From an uncultured Collinsella sp. (GTDB lineage: Bacteria > Actinomycetota > Coriobacteriia > Coriobacteriales > Coriobacteriaceae), in assembly GCA_900544465.1 (NCBI GenBank), contig UQVT01000024.1:1-15864 (forward strand): a DNA stretch of 15,864 nucleotides. The letters are read 5' to 3'. The notes under the pieces were generated by a model, which was not told the DNA's origin, did no database searches, and saw only the letters and a program-made list of their open reading frames with translations. The translations under genes were made by a program, and so were the position numbers. This document shows, one piece after another, positions 1 through 8,201 of this stretch (position 1 is the stretch's first letter; each line of letters opens with the position of its first letter).

Positions 1-141
1 ATCTCGCTGGCCATTCCCGATGGCGAGTCGATGAGTTCCCACCAAAGCGAGATCCTGGCTCCCATCGCGCAGGGCGGCAACAGCGCGCTGAACCAGTACG
101 ACGCCAATGTGGGTTCCTGGAAGCCGCAGCAGCGTTCCTAA
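1..141 (+). CDS. 3' end of an unidentified protein gene (partial)
   Basis: Frame 1 is open from the window edge to a TAA at 139-141 and gives 46 C-terminal residues ending in SWKPQQRS. Codon usage matches the neighbouring genes, being rich in G or C at third positions. The fragment is polar, rich in Ser, Gln and Asn, with no transmembrane segment and no motif I recognise. The next gene has its own promoter about 40 bases downstream, so this is probably the last gene of a separate transcription unit. I cannot name a function from so short a tail. No hairpin typical of a terminator is evident in 142-180. Confidence 0.7.
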   Translation: MSLAIPDGESMSSHQSEILAPIAQGGNSALNQYDANVGSWKPQQRS

Positions 142-179
142 AATTAGTTCGCCATAGTCGGCATAACCTACGTGCGCAA

Positions 180-209
180 TTGATGTAAGCCTGTGCTTAT
201 TGCTACAAT
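180..209 (+). promoter_or_regulatory. Extended -10 sigma-A type promoter for the cyclophilin-TPR operon
   Basis: A -35 element TTGATG (180-185) and a -10 element TACAAT (204-209) are 18 bases apart. The -10 is preceded by TGC (201-203), an extended -10 motif. The predicted start of transcription is near 216, leaving a leader of roughly 33 nt that carries the GAGGAAGG ribosome binding site at 235-242. The 142-248 gap has nothing else I can identify. Confidence 0.65.
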
Positions 210-248
210 TCGTACAAATATGCTTTAAACGCACGAGGAAGGAACCAC

Positions 249-791
249 ATGTTTGGTTTTAAGAAAGAGCTCTACACGCCCGAGTATCAGCTTGCCGGCG
301 ACGAGTGCGCCGTAATCGAGACGTCGAAGGGTACCATCAAGGTCAAGTTTGACGGCGAGGGCGCTCCCATTCATGTCGCGAACTTCTGCGAGCTTTCCAC
401 GATGGGTTTCTACGATGGCCTTAAGTTCCATCGCTATGTTCCCGGCTTCGTCATTCAGGGCGGCGACCCCAATACCCGCGATATGTCCGGCGCCGACGTC
501 GCTGCCGGTCTTGAGGGCCCCGACGGCATGCCCGGTACCGGTGGCCCCGGCTACTGCATCAAGGGCGAGTTTGCCACCAATCCGCGCAACAGCCATGTCG
601 ATGGCGCCCTTGCCATGGCACGCTCCATGGACCCCGATTCCGCGGGTTCGCAGTTCTACTTCTGCCTGGGCGCCCAGCATAACCTCGATTCCGGTTACAC
701 CGTCTTTGGTACCACGGTCGAGGGTCTCGATGTGATTTCGCAGCTGCGTGCCGGCGACGAGATCGTCCATGTCGAGATCGTTCACGAGTAA
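249..791 (+). CDS. Cyclophilin-type peptidyl-prolyl cis-trans isomerase
   Basis: A 180-residue single-domain cyclophilin predicted to catalyse cis-trans isomerisation of peptidyl-proline bonds. The core runs from about residue 20 to the end. Visible signatures are FHRYVPGFVIQGGDP at 60-74, containing the catalytic-type Arg62 and conserved Gln70, GSQFYFCLG at 133-141, and LDSGYTVFG at 146-154. The tryptophan that binds cyclosporin in human cyclophilin A (its position 121) appears to be Asn145, as is common in bacterial members, so low cyclosporin sensitivity is expected. There is no signal peptide or lipobox, so it should be cytoplasmic. The ATG is 6 nt after GAGGAAGG. It probably shares a transcript with the TPR gene that begins 11 nt after its stop; their functional link is unknown. 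Confidence 0.93.
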   Translation: MFGFKKELYTPEYQLAGDECAVIETSKGTIKVKFDGEGAPIHVANFCELSTMGFYDGLKFHRYVPGFVIQGGDPNTRDMSGADVAAGLEGPDGMPGTGGPGYCIKGEFATNPRNSHVDGALAMARSMDPDSAGSQFYFCLGAQHNLDSGYTVFGTTVEGLDVISQLRAGDEIVHVEIVHE

Positions 792-802
792 AGGGGATTT
801 CC

Positions 803-2107
803 TTGAATAGCCAGCTGATCCAACAGGGCCGCGCCGCTTACCGCGCGGGTGATTTTTCCGCTGCAGCCCAGATGCTTGGGGCGGCAAAGACTCCCGATGA
901 GATTATGGGCGAGGCCGATCACCTTCGTGGTAACGCCTTGATGCACCTGGGCATGTATGCCGAGGCCGCCGAGGCCTACGCCGCCGCCCTCAACGACGGC
1001 ACCTATGGCAAGCGCGGCGCGCTGCTCACCAACCGCGGCAAGGCGCTCGCCGCCGTGGGCGACTACACGACGGCCGCTCAGGCGTTCTCTGCTGCTACGC
1101 AGGACGCTTCCTATGCCACGCCGTTCAAGGCCTATCTGGGCCTGGGTAACGCGCTGTTCCAGTCGGGCGACTATGCCAACGCGGGTACTGCCTTCCGTCA
1201 GGCTGCCATCGATGGCGCCAATCCGGCTCCTGCCGCCGCGCTCGGCGAGCTCGGTCGTTGCTTCATTAAGCTCGGCCGTCCGGCGGATGCCGTGGAGACC
1301 TACCGCACGGCTATCGACTTTGCCGGCCCCCGCGACGACACGCGTGCGCTCAATGCCGGCATGGGTCAGGCGCTTTCTGCCGCCGGTCGTCCCTCCGACG
1401 CACTCGACGCCTTTAACGCCGCTACTGCCGATGGCATCTACCAGCTTACCTCCGAGCAGGCCGATGAGCTTGCCCGCGTGCACGATTCGCTTGCCGCGCT
1501 GTCTGCCCAGACGGCTATGGCCACGGCTCCGGCGCCTGCGATGGACGCTCCTGCCGTCGATCCGCTCGATCCTACGGGCGCGACCGGTCAGTTTATGCCC
1601 GATCCCTCGGACACCGGCTTCTTTACACTGTCAGAGTCCGAGATGGTCCAGCAGGACCGTCAGGATCGTAAGCAGGCCAAGGTCCGTCGTCGCCATCGCC
1701 ACACGGGTCTCAAAGTCTTCATCGTGCTGCTTCTGCTCATTTTGATTGCTGCGGGCGGTCTGGGCTTTGCCTACACGCGCGGCTTTGGCTTCCCCTCGCA
1801 GGAGTCGGTTATCACCGATCTGTTCCAGGCTGCCGGCGACGGTGACACCGCAAAGGCCGAGTCTTGCCTGGCCTCGAGCCTGTCCGAGGACGCCAAGTCG
1901 ATGATCATCTCCTCGATTCCGCAGGGCGCCACCGTGTCCGTCGAGGGCATGGATCAGTCCATGACCGAGACGACTGCTAAGGTGAAGGCATCGCTGTCCA
2001 AGGGCGGCGAGCAGGAGTACACCGTCAAATTCGTGCGCTCCGACAATCATATCGGCTGGGCCGTTTCCTCGCTCGATATGGATTTCTCGGCTGCTGACAA
2101 CCAGTAG
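803..2107 (+). CDS. TPR-repeat protein with one membrane helix and a C-terminal extracytoplasmic domain
   Basis: A 434-residue protein. Residues about 1-215 form at least five tetratricopeptide-like units with the small/aromatic pattern of TPR helices (for example AAYRAGDFSAAAQ, MYAEAAEAYAAAL and GDYTTAAQAFSAA). A Pro/Ala/Asp-rich linker (235-280) and a strongly basic patch (286-300, including RRRHRH) follow, then a single transmembrane helix at 303-324. Residues 330-434 resemble the DUF4878/NTF2-like fold, with a closing strand pattern around YTVKFVRSDNHIGWAVSS. By the positive-inside rule the TPR part is cytoplasmic and the C-terminal domain outside. The start is a TTG placed 5 nt after AAGGGGA; I see no better in-frame ATG close by. 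Role unknown; a membrane scaffold or sensor is inference. The DUF4878 assignment is tentative. Confidence 0.85.
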   Translation: MNSQLIQQGRAAYRAGDFSAAAQMLGAAKTPDEIMGEADHLRGNALMHLGMYAEAAEAYAAALNDGTYGKRGALLTNRGKALAAVGDYTTAAQAFSAATQDASYATPFKAYLGLGNALFQSGDYANAGTAFRQAAIDGANPAPAAALGELGRCFIKLGRPADAVETYRTAIDFAGPRDDTRALNAGMGQALSAAGRPSDALDAFNAATADGIYQLTSEQADELARVHDSLAALSAQTAMATAPAPAMDAPAVDPLDPTGATGQFMPDPSDTGFFTLSESEMVQQDRQDRKQAKVRRRHRHTGLKVFIVLLLLILIAAGGLGFAYTRGFGFPSQESVITDLFQAAGDGDTAKAESCLASSLSEDAKSMIISSIPQGATVSVEGMDQSMTETTAKVKASLSKGGEQEYTVKFVRSDNHIGWAVSSLDMDFSAADNQ

Positions 2108-2129
2108 TGACCTTATGGGATTTAGCTTT

Positions 2130-2162
2130 GCCCGGCGCTTCACCGCAAGTGAGGTGCCGGGC
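2130..2162 (+). terminator. 14-bp hairpin after the TPR gene, possible terminator without a U-tract
   Basis: The arms 2130-2143 and 2149-2162 pair over 14 positions, 12 Watson-Crick and two G-T wobbles, around a five-base loop CGCAA. Only two T residues follow, so it is not a textbook intrinsic terminator. Terminators with weak U-tracts are known in high G+C Gram-positives. Its place between the cyclophilin-TPR unit and mreB suggests transcription termination or 3'-end protection. Confidence 0.5.
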
Positions 2163-2190
2163 TTGCGCTAGTATCATGAGCTAGTAGTTT
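2163..2190 (+). promoter_or_regulatory. Weak candidate promoter upstream of mreB
   Basis: TTGCGC (2163-2168) and TAGTTT (2185-2190) are spaced 16 nt apart and lie just after the hairpin and 33 nt before the mreB start. Both hexamers are poor matches to consensus. I list it because a new transcription unit should begin here if the hairpin terminates. A repeat of CTAGTA at 2168-2173 and 2181-2186 lies between the elements and makes the -10 placement uncertain. Confidence 0.25.
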
Positions 2191-2222
2191 TCCAGCAATC
2201 ATCCAACACATCAGGAGTTGCG

Positions 2223-3266
2223 TTGTTTTCTTTGATGGATATGTTCTTCGGTAGCTATGCGGGCGATCTTGCCATCGACCTCGGCACCGCAAATACGCTT
2301 GTCTCCGTGCGCGGCAAGGGCATTGTCATTCGCGAGCCCTCTGTTGTCGCCATCGACAAGAACGACGAGCGCATCCTGGCGGTCGGTATCGAGGCAAAGC
2401 GCATGCTCGGCCGTACGCCCGGCAACATCGTGGCCGTTCGTCCCCTGAAGGACGGCGTCATCGCCGACTTCGATGTTACCGAGGCCATGCTTCGCTACTT
2501 TATCGACAAGGCTTCCGAGAAGCGCTATCCGTGGACCCCGCGTCCGCGCGTTGTCGTTTGCGTTCCCTCCGGCGTCACGTCGGTCGAGAAGCGTGCCGTC
2601 TTTGAGGCTACGATCCAGGCCGGCGCTCGCCAGGCCTACCTGATCGAGGAGCCCATGGCTGCTGCTATCGGCGCCGACCTGCCTGTCGAGGAGCCCACCG
2701 GCTCCATGGTCATCGACATCGGTGGCGGTACCACCGAGGTTGCCGTTATCGCTATGGGCGGCATCGTCGTCTCGCAGTCCATCCGTATTGCCGGCGACGA
2801 GTTCGATCAGGCCATCCTCACGCACGTTCGCGATGCCTACAACCTTGCCATCGGCGAGCGTACGGCAGAGGACATCAAGATCAAGGTCGGTTCCGCCGTG
2901 CCGCTCAAGGACGAGCTCGACGTCGAGGTCAACGGCCGCGACGTGATCACCGGTCTGCCCAAGACCGTGCGCATCGAGAGCGAGGAGATTCGTCGCGCGC
3001 TCAACAAGCCGCTCGACGAGATGGCCAAGGCCGTCAAGGACGCACTCGACGCTACGCCTCCCGATCTTGCCTCGGACCTTATGTACTACGGCATTTTGCT
3101 GACTGGTGGCGGCGCGCTGCTGCGCGGTCTCGACGTGCGCCTGCGCGATGAGACCGGTGTTTCGGTCAACGTCAGCCCCACGGCGCTCGATAACGTCGTT
3201 AACGGCTGTGCCCGCGTGCTCGAGGCCAATGCGTTTGATGGCGGCTTCGTCCAGACCAATGCTTAA
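2223..3266 (+). CDS. mreB: Rod shape-determining actin homologue MreB
   Basis: A 347-residue bacterial actin that polymerises on the inner face of the membrane and positions lateral wall synthesis. The actin-family ATP site is complete: phosphate-1 loop DLGTANT (19-25), EEPMAAAIG (142-150), phosphate-2 loop DIGGGTTEVAV (165-175) and adenosine motif LTGGGALLRG (293-302). The N-terminal FSLMDMFFG is hydrophobic/amphipathic and suits membrane contact. The TTG at 2223 is chosen because AGGAG (2213-2217) lies 5 nt upstream; the in-frame ATG at 2235 is 17 nt from that site, too far for good initiation. Length is normal for the family. It is followed after 21 nt by mreC, as in most rod-shaped bacteria. 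Confidence 0.97.
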   Translation: MFSLMDMFFGSYAGDLAIDLGTANTLVSVRGKGIVIREPSVVAIDKNDERILAVGIEAKRMLGRTPGNIVAVRPLKDGVIADFDVTEAMLRYFIDKASEKRYPWTPRPRVVVCVPSGVTSVEKRAVFEATIQAGARQAYLIEEPMAAAIGADLPVEEPTGSMVIDIGGGTTEVAVIAMGGIVVSQSIRIAGDEFDQAILTHVRDAYNLAIGERTAEDIKIKVGSAVPLKDELDVEVNGRDVITGLPKTVRIESEEIRRALNKPLDEMAKAVKDALDATPPDLASDLMYYGILLTGGGALLRGLDVRLRDETGVSVNVSPTALDNVVNGCARVLEANAFDGGFVQTNA

Positions 3267-3287
3267 TTTCCAAAAGGTGGATTCCAT

Positions 3288-4286
3288 TTGGCACGATCTT
3301 CGGGTTTCTCCACAAATCTGAATACCAAGCGACAATCAACGGGTATGCGCCCGTTGATTGTTTTCAGCCTGATTTCGGTGTTGCTGCTCACGTTTTACAT
3401 CCGCGAGGGCGAGGCAGGGCCGATTCATGCCGTGCGTTCGGGCGTAACGACGATTACCTCTCCGGTGCGCTTTGTGGGCTCGGCTGTGGCGGCTCCCTTC
3501 AATGCGATTGGCAACGTGTTCTCTAACCTAACGGCGTCGCAGGACACGCTCGACGAGCTCAAGAAGCAAAATGAGGAGCTGACCTCTAAGGTCGCCGAGC
3601 TTTCTGAGGCTCAAAAGACTGCCGAGCGCCTGGAGGGCCTGGTCGGGCTGCAATCGACCTACAACCTCAAATCGACCGCAGCTCGTATCGTTGGTGCCTC
3701 CGGCGATGCCTGGACCTCGACCGTTACCATCGACAAGGGCTCTGCCGACGGCCTTACCATCAACATGCCCGTGACGAGTTCTGCCGGTGTTATCGGCCAG
3801 ATTATCGAGGTATCGGCCAAGACCTCTACCGTGCGCCTGATTGGCGACGAGAACTCGGGCGTGTCCGCCATGGTGCAGGACACGCGCGCCCAGGGTATGC
3901 TGCAGGGTCAGGCTGACGGCACGCTGCGTCTTGAGTACGTGAGCGTCGACTCCGATGTTAAGGTTGGCGATATCATCGTGACCTCTGGCATCGGTGGCGT
4001 GTTCCCCAAGGGCCTTCCGCTTGGCACCGTCTCGTCGGTTGAGAAATCGGCAAACGACGTGTACTACACCATTGTGGTGCGCGCTCAGACCACGGCCGAG
4101 AACAACGAGGAAGTGCTGGTCATCACCTCGCTGACCGACGAACAGTCGGCCTCGGATGAGGACGTGAGCACGGCCAACAGCACGCCGCAGGGAACGTCGC
4201 GCGATGCTGCAACCAAGATGAAGGACGAGAGCTCGGATGACAGTTCCGACACGTCCGAGACGACCGATTCCGGCTCGAGCGAATAG
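3288..4286 (+). CDS. mreC: Rod shape-determining protein MreC
   Basis: A 332-residue bitopic membrane protein of the elongasome, expected to activate PBP2/RodA from outside the membrane. Residues 21-38 form the single transmembrane helix, preceded by a short basic N-terminus. Residues about 83-120 are a heptad-like coiled coil (LDELKKQNEELTSKVAEL). Residues 130-275 form the beta-rich MreC domain, with the family motif TSGIGGVFPKGLPLGTV at 232-248. Residues from about 282 to 332 are a Ser/Asp/Glu-rich disordered tail not found in every MreC. The TTG start lies 7 nt after AAGGTGG (3274-3280), the best placed ribosome site. The mreC stop is directly followed by the mreD ribosome site. Confidence 0.95.
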   Translation: MARSSGFSTNLNTKRQSTGMRPLIVFSLISVLLLTFYIREGEAGPIHAVRSGVTTITSPVRFVGSAVAAPFNAIGNVFSNLTASQDTLDELKKQNEELTSKVAELSEAQKTAERLEGLVGLQSTYNLKSTAARIVGASGDAWTSTVTIDKGSADGLTINMPVTSSAGVIGQIIEVSAKTSTVRLIGDENSGVSAMVQDTRAQGMLQGQADGTLRLEYVSVDSDVKVGDIIVTSGIGGVFPKGLPLGTVSSVEKSANDVYYTIVVRAQTTAENNEEVLVITSLTDEQSASDEDVSTANSTPQGTSRDAATKMKDESSDDSSDTSETTDSGSSE

Positions 4287-4297
4287 GGGGCATGTCC

Positions 4298-4864
4298 ATG
4301 GATCTACACGAGCAGGGGATGAGCTCCCGCACGTTTGTGATCGCTGCCATTGTGTGCGTGCTGCTGCAGGCAGGCCTGGCACCGCAGATCTCCATTGCGG
4401 GCGGTCGCGTCAACTTCATGATTATCCTGGTTTGCCTAAGCGTGTTCTCGGGCGACCCGACCCGTGCCGTCGTGTGCGGTTTTTGCAGCGGCTTGTTCTA
4501 TGACCTGTCCGCTGCCGTGCCGGTGGGCGTTATGTCGCTCCTGCTGACCGTTGGTTCTTTTGCCCTGGTGCACAGCGCCGTCGGTCAGACGGGCGGTACC
4601 CCGAGTGCGCGCGGCGTCACTGTGGGCGCCTTTGCGCTCGTCATTAATGTGATCTACAGCATCATCTTGCTGTTTATGGGTTTGGAGACGAGCTTTGTCG
4701 TGGCGATCTTCGGCCATGCGCTGCCGTCATCGATCCTGACGGGTCTGGTTGCCATTCCGTTTTTGATGTCCGGCGTCGTGCCGCAGTCCGGCTATGGATT
4801 CTCCGCACGTGGCGGACGCCAGACGGGTATGCGCTTTAAGCCCAAGACCCGCAAGCTCAAATAG
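4298..4864 (+). CDS. mreD: Rod shape-determining protein MreD
   Basis: A hydrophobic protein of 188 residues with about five or six predicted membrane helices and a basic C-terminus (RFKPKTRKLK). The segment GFCSGLFYDLSAAVPVG fits the MreD pattern in which a glycine-rich helix is followed by a conserved Asp. MreD sequences diverge strongly, so position between mreC and mrdA is a major part of the call. Two ATGs are possible. The one at 4292 is a single base after AGGGGG (4285-4290), while the one at 4298 is 7 nt after it, so I prefer 4298. It is thought to link MreC with the PBP2/RodA synthase in the membrane. Confidence 0.9.
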   Translation: MDLHEQGMSSRTFVIAAIVCVLLQAGLAPQISIAGGRVNFMIILVCLSVFSGDPTRAVVCGFCSGLFYDLSAAVPVGVMSLLLTVGSFALVHSAVGQTGGTPSARGVTVGAFALVINVIYSIILLFMGLETSFVVAIFGHALPSSILTGLVAIPFLMSGVVPQSGYGFSARGGRQTGMRFKPKTRKLK

Positions 4865-4877
4865 GGGAGGCCCGTAG

Positions 4878-6947
4878 ATGTCTTCCCAGATGACGGTTAT
4901 TATCGCCGGTATCGTGCTGGTTGTGGCCATCGTGGTCGCGCTGGTCATCATGCGTCGTGGCGATTCCCGTTTTACCTACGATACACAGCATGGAACGGCC
5001 CCGCGCGCCACCGAGGGCGAGGGCAATACCGCGGCGACCGCCTTTAAGGGCCGCTTTTCCATCCTCACCACGGGTGTGGGCGCGATGTTTGCGGCACTTG
5101 CCGTCAAGCTGTGGGGCATGCAGATGGTCTCGTCGGACTATTACGAGAAGCAGGCTAATAGTAATCAGACTCGCACCGTTACCACACCCGCTGTGCGCGG
5201 TCGCATTCTCGACCGCAATGGCGTGGCGCTTGTCCAGAACCGTCCCTCACTTGCTGTCGTGGCCTACCGCGACCTTGCCGAGGATGAGGTTCTGGTTCGC
5301 CATCTTGCCAACGTGCTTGGAATGCCTTACGTGGCGGTCCTTCGCAATATTCAGGACAATACAGAGGGCGCCCAGAGCCTGCATACCATCGCGACGGACG
5401 TCCGTCGCTCCACGGTTGCCTATATTCAGGAGCACGCCGGCGAGTTCCCGGGCGTCAAGATTGCCGAGCGTACCGAGCGCCAGTATCCATATGGCGAGAC
5501 GGCATGCCATATCTTGGGCTATACCGGCACCATTACCTCCGAGCAGCTCGAGGCCCAGAATAAGAAAACCTCTGGCGATGATGATGCTTCTGCTGGCAAG
5601 ATTACGTACCAGTCGGGCGATATCGTGGGCCAGGCGGGCGTTGAGAGCTACTACGAAAACCTGCTGCAGGGTATTCGTGGCGAGCAGACCGTCAAGGTCG
5701 ATGCCTCGGGCAATGTGACCGGTCAGGCCGGCGCCGTGCCCGCGAAGGCCGGCTCCGACATTAAGCTCACGCTCGACCTTAAGATCCAACAGGCCTGTGA
5801 GACGGCGCTGGCGAGCGCTATCGAGCTTGCCAAGACCACTGGCTACAGCAATGCCGGCAACGGCGCTGTGGTGTGTCTCGATCCCAACAATGGCGAGATC
5901 CTGGGCATGGCGAGCCAGCCCAAGTTCGATCCGTCCGTCTTTATCGGCGGCGTCTCAAATGACGTGTGGACCGAGCTCAATGATGACAAGGGTTCGCACC
6001 CGCTGCTCAACCGCGCCATTAGCGGACAGTACATGTCGGCCTCGACCATCAAGCCGCTCTCGGCACTGGCCGGTCTTGAGTTTGGAACCTACACGTCGGG
6101 GCAGACGACCAACTGCACGGGTTATTGGACGGGTCTGGGCAAGTCGTGGGGCAAGTACTGCTGGCTGCATTCCGGCCACGGCACCATGACGCTGCAGTCG
6201 GGTATCGCCAACTCGTGCGACCCCGTCTTCTACGACATGGGCAAGGCGTTCTTTTATGACGAGAAACATTCCGAGGGCCTGCAGGAGGTCTTTCGTCGCT
6301 GGGGTCTAGGCAAGACCTGCGGTATCGATCTGCCGAGTGAGGGCGCGGGCCGTATTCCCGATGCCGAGTGGAAAGAGTCGTACTTCACCGACGCATCTGC
6401 CGAGGACCGCAAGTGGAATGCCGGCGATATGACCAACATTGCCATCGGTCAGGGCGACATCCTGGTGACGCCCCTGCAGATGGCGTGTGCCTATATGGGT
6501 CTTGCCAACGGCGGCAAACAGTACGTGCCTCACGTGTTTTTGTCTGCCGTGTCGCGCGATGGCGACGGCGATGCCTATAAGTACAACGGCAAGGGCAAGA
6601 AGAAGCGCCTGGAGGCCAAGATCAACAGCGATTCGGATTTGGCTCTTGTTCGCAACGGCATGCACGACGTGATTTACACGGCATCGACGTCCCTGGCGGC
6701 GCACTTTGGTACCCTGACGCCGCAGGTATACGGCAAGTCGGGCACGGGCGAGAAAAGCGGCGAGGACGAATACGCTTGGTTCTGCGCCTATGCACCGGCC
6801 GATAATCCCAAGTATGTCATCGCTACTGTCCTGGAGCAGGGCGGCGGCGGCTCAGATACCGCGATGCATGTCGTGCGCGACGTGCTCGGTGTGATTTATG
6901 ACGAGCCCGATACCTCTTCGGCCTCGGGCGATTCTTCGGTTCGATAG
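4878..6947 (+). CDS. mrdA: Penicillin-binding protein 2, class B transpeptidase of the elongasome
   Basis: A 689-residue PBP that cross-links peptidoglycan in partnership with RodA. The N-terminal pedestal domain includes VRGRILDRNG (106-115). The transpeptidase domain carries the three active-site motifs: S389-T-I-K392, S446-C-D448 and K620-S-G. Cys413, Cys428, His434 and Cys447 form a likely metal site (see findings). Two hydrophobic segments are predicted near the N-terminus, residues 5-25 (followed by RRGD) and about 60-80, whereas PBP2 usually has one. The start is well supported, with GGGGAGG (4864-4870) 7 nt upstream of the ATG. Gene order mreD-mrdA-rodA confirms PBP2 rather than the division PBP. 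A short low-complexity tail ends the protein. Confidence 0.95.
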   Translation: MSSQMTVIIAGIVLVVAIVVALVIMRRGDSRFTYDTQHGTAPRATEGEGNTAATAFKGRFSILTTGVGAMFAALAVKLWGMQMVSSDYYEKQANSNQTRTVTTPAVRGRILDRNGVALVQNRPSLAVVAYRDLAEDEVLVRHLANVLGMPYVAVLRNIQDNTEGAQSLHTIATDVRRSTVAYIQEHAGEFPGVKIAERTERQYPYGETACHILGYTGTITSEQLEAQNKKTSGDDDASAGKITYQSGDIVGQAGVESYYENLLQGIRGEQTVKVDASGNVTGQAGAVPAKAGSDIKLTLDLKIQQACETALASAIELAKTTGYSNAGNGAVVCLDPNNGEILGMASQPKFDPSVFIGGVSNDVWTELNDDKGSHPLLNRAISGQYMSASTIKPLSALAGLEFGTYTSGQTTNCTGYWTGLGKSWGKYCWLHSGHGTMTLQSGIANSCDPVFYDMGKAFFYDEKHSEGLQEVFRRWGLGKTCGIDLPSEGAGRIPDAEWKESYFTDASAEDRKWNAGDMTNIAIGQGDILVTPLQMACAYMGLANGGKQYVPHVFLSAVSRDGDGDAYKYNGKGKKKRLEAKINSDSDLALVRNGMHDVIYTASTSLAAHFGTLTPQVYGKSGTGEKSGEDEYAWFCAYAPADNPKYVIATVLEQGGGGSDTAMHVVRDVLGVIYDEPDTSSASGDSSVR

Positions 6948-6956
6948 GAGGTTGCG

Positions 6957-8183
6957 ATGGATTTTTCTCCGGCGGATCTGTTCCGTTCAACCAAGACCGG
7001 CTCTCGTAGCAGCCTGGACCGCGTCAACAAGCAACTTTCGGCCTCGCGCGGCACGTTTCGCCAAAAGGTCCATATCGGTGTGCTCGTGGCTACAGTGGCG
7101 CTCGTCGCCTACGGTGCCATCATTATCTGGTCGGCTTCGCAGTTTAAGGCCGATGCTTCGTTCTCACGCCATCTGCTGGGAATTGGCATCGGCACGGTGC
7201 TGGCGGTGCTGGTCTGGCGAACCGACCTGCGCGGTATTTCCAATTTCTCGACGGCGTTGCTCGTCATCGACCTGATCGTGATCCTCTCGCCCAAGATTCC
7301 GGGTCTGTCCTATACGGGCGGTCTGGGCATGACGGGCTGGATCAAGATTCCCGGTATCGGCTTGACATTCCAGCCGGTTGAGCTTGCCAAGCTCATCACC
7401 ATCTTCTTTATTGCTACGCTTGGCTCGCAGTATAACGGTCGCATCGATACCGTTCGCGACTACGTCAAGCTCTGCGGCATGCTGTCCATTCCGTTTTTGG
7501 CCGTCGTTGCCATGGGCGACCTGGGCTCGGGCCTGGTCGTGCTGGTTTCGGGCGCCATCGTCATTTGTATGAGCGGTGCACGCCGCGAATGGGTGCTGTC
7601 GACCCTGGCCCTGCTCGTTGGCCTGGTGGCCCTCGTCCTGGCGCTCGATTCGGTCTTTGATTCGTTGCTCGGCCACGATGTGCTCATCAAGCAGTACCAG
7701 ATGAACCGTCTGACGGTCTTTATCGACCCCGATAATGCCGATTCGGACGATGCCTACAACCTGCAGCAGTCGCTTATCGCCGTTGGCTCGGGCGGCTTCT
7801 TTGGTAAGGGTTTGGGCCATGCGACGCAGTCGGCCGGCGGCTTTCTGCCTGAGTTCCACACCGACTTCGTCTTCGCCTTCCTGTCCGAGACCTTTGGCTT
7901 TTGCGGTTCCTTTTTGCTCCTGTGCCTCTACGTGCTGCTTATCTTTTCGACGATTCGCGTCGCCTTTAAGTGTGAGTCGCTGTTCCTGCGTCTGTCGTGC
8001 GTAGGTATCGTCGGCATGTGGGCATTCCAGACCTTCGAGAACATCGGCATGTGCATCGGCATGATGCCGATTACCGGTATTCCGCTACCGTTTATTAGCT
8101 TTGGTTCGTCTTCGATGATGATCCAGCTGCTGACGGTGGGTATCGTACAATCCATATGGCGGCATCGTTCGGGCGCCGCGTAA
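6957..8183 (+). CDS. rodA: RodA, SEDS-family peptidoglycan glycosyltransferase
   Basis: A 408-residue polytopic protein of the SEDS family that polymerises lipid II into glycan strands for side-wall growth. Family motifs seen are GWIKIPG (127-133), FQPVELAKL (138-146), GDLGSGLVVL (168-177), a Gly-rich GSGGFFGKGLG region (267-277), HTDFVFAFLSE (281-291) with the conserved Asp283, and GIPLPFISFGSSS near the C-terminus. About ten membrane helices are predicted from residue 38 onward, after a basic cytoplasmic N-terminal stretch. The ATG is 5 nt after AGGAGG (6946-6951), which overlaps the mrdA stop codon. This tight link suits production of equal amounts of the RodA-PBP2 pair. Confidence 0.96.
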   Translation: MDFSPADLFRSTKTGSRSSLDRVNKQLSASRGTFRQKVHIGVLVATVALVAYGAIIIWSASQFKADASFSRHLLGIGIGTVLAVLVWRTDLRGISNFSTALLVIDLIVILSPKIPGLSYTGGLGMTGWIKIPGIGLTFQPVELAKLITIFFIATLGSQYNGRIDTVRDYVKLCGMLSIPFLAVVAMGDLGSGLVVLVSGAIVICMSGARREWVLSTLALLVGLVALVLALDSVFDSLLGHDVLIKQYQMNRLTVFIDPDNADSDDAYNLQQSLIAVGSGGFFGKGLGHATQSAGGFLPEFHTDFVFAFLSETFGFCGSFLLLCLYVLLIFSTIRVAFKCESLFLRLSCVGIVGMWAFQTFENIGMCIGMMPITGIPLPFISFGSSSMMIQLLTVGIVQSIWRHRSGAA

Positions 8184-8201
8184 CCGCTGGAGGGGTTTGC
8201 T

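Noticed and set aside
4292..4297. Earlier ATG for MreD
   Set aside because: It is one base from the AGGGGG ribosome site, too close for initiation; the ATG at 4298 has a 7-nt spacing. The difference is only two residues.
8146..8151. TACAAT inside the end of rodA as an internal promoter for the DUF697 gene
   Set aside because: There is no -35 match at 16-18 nt upstream and no extended -10 TG.
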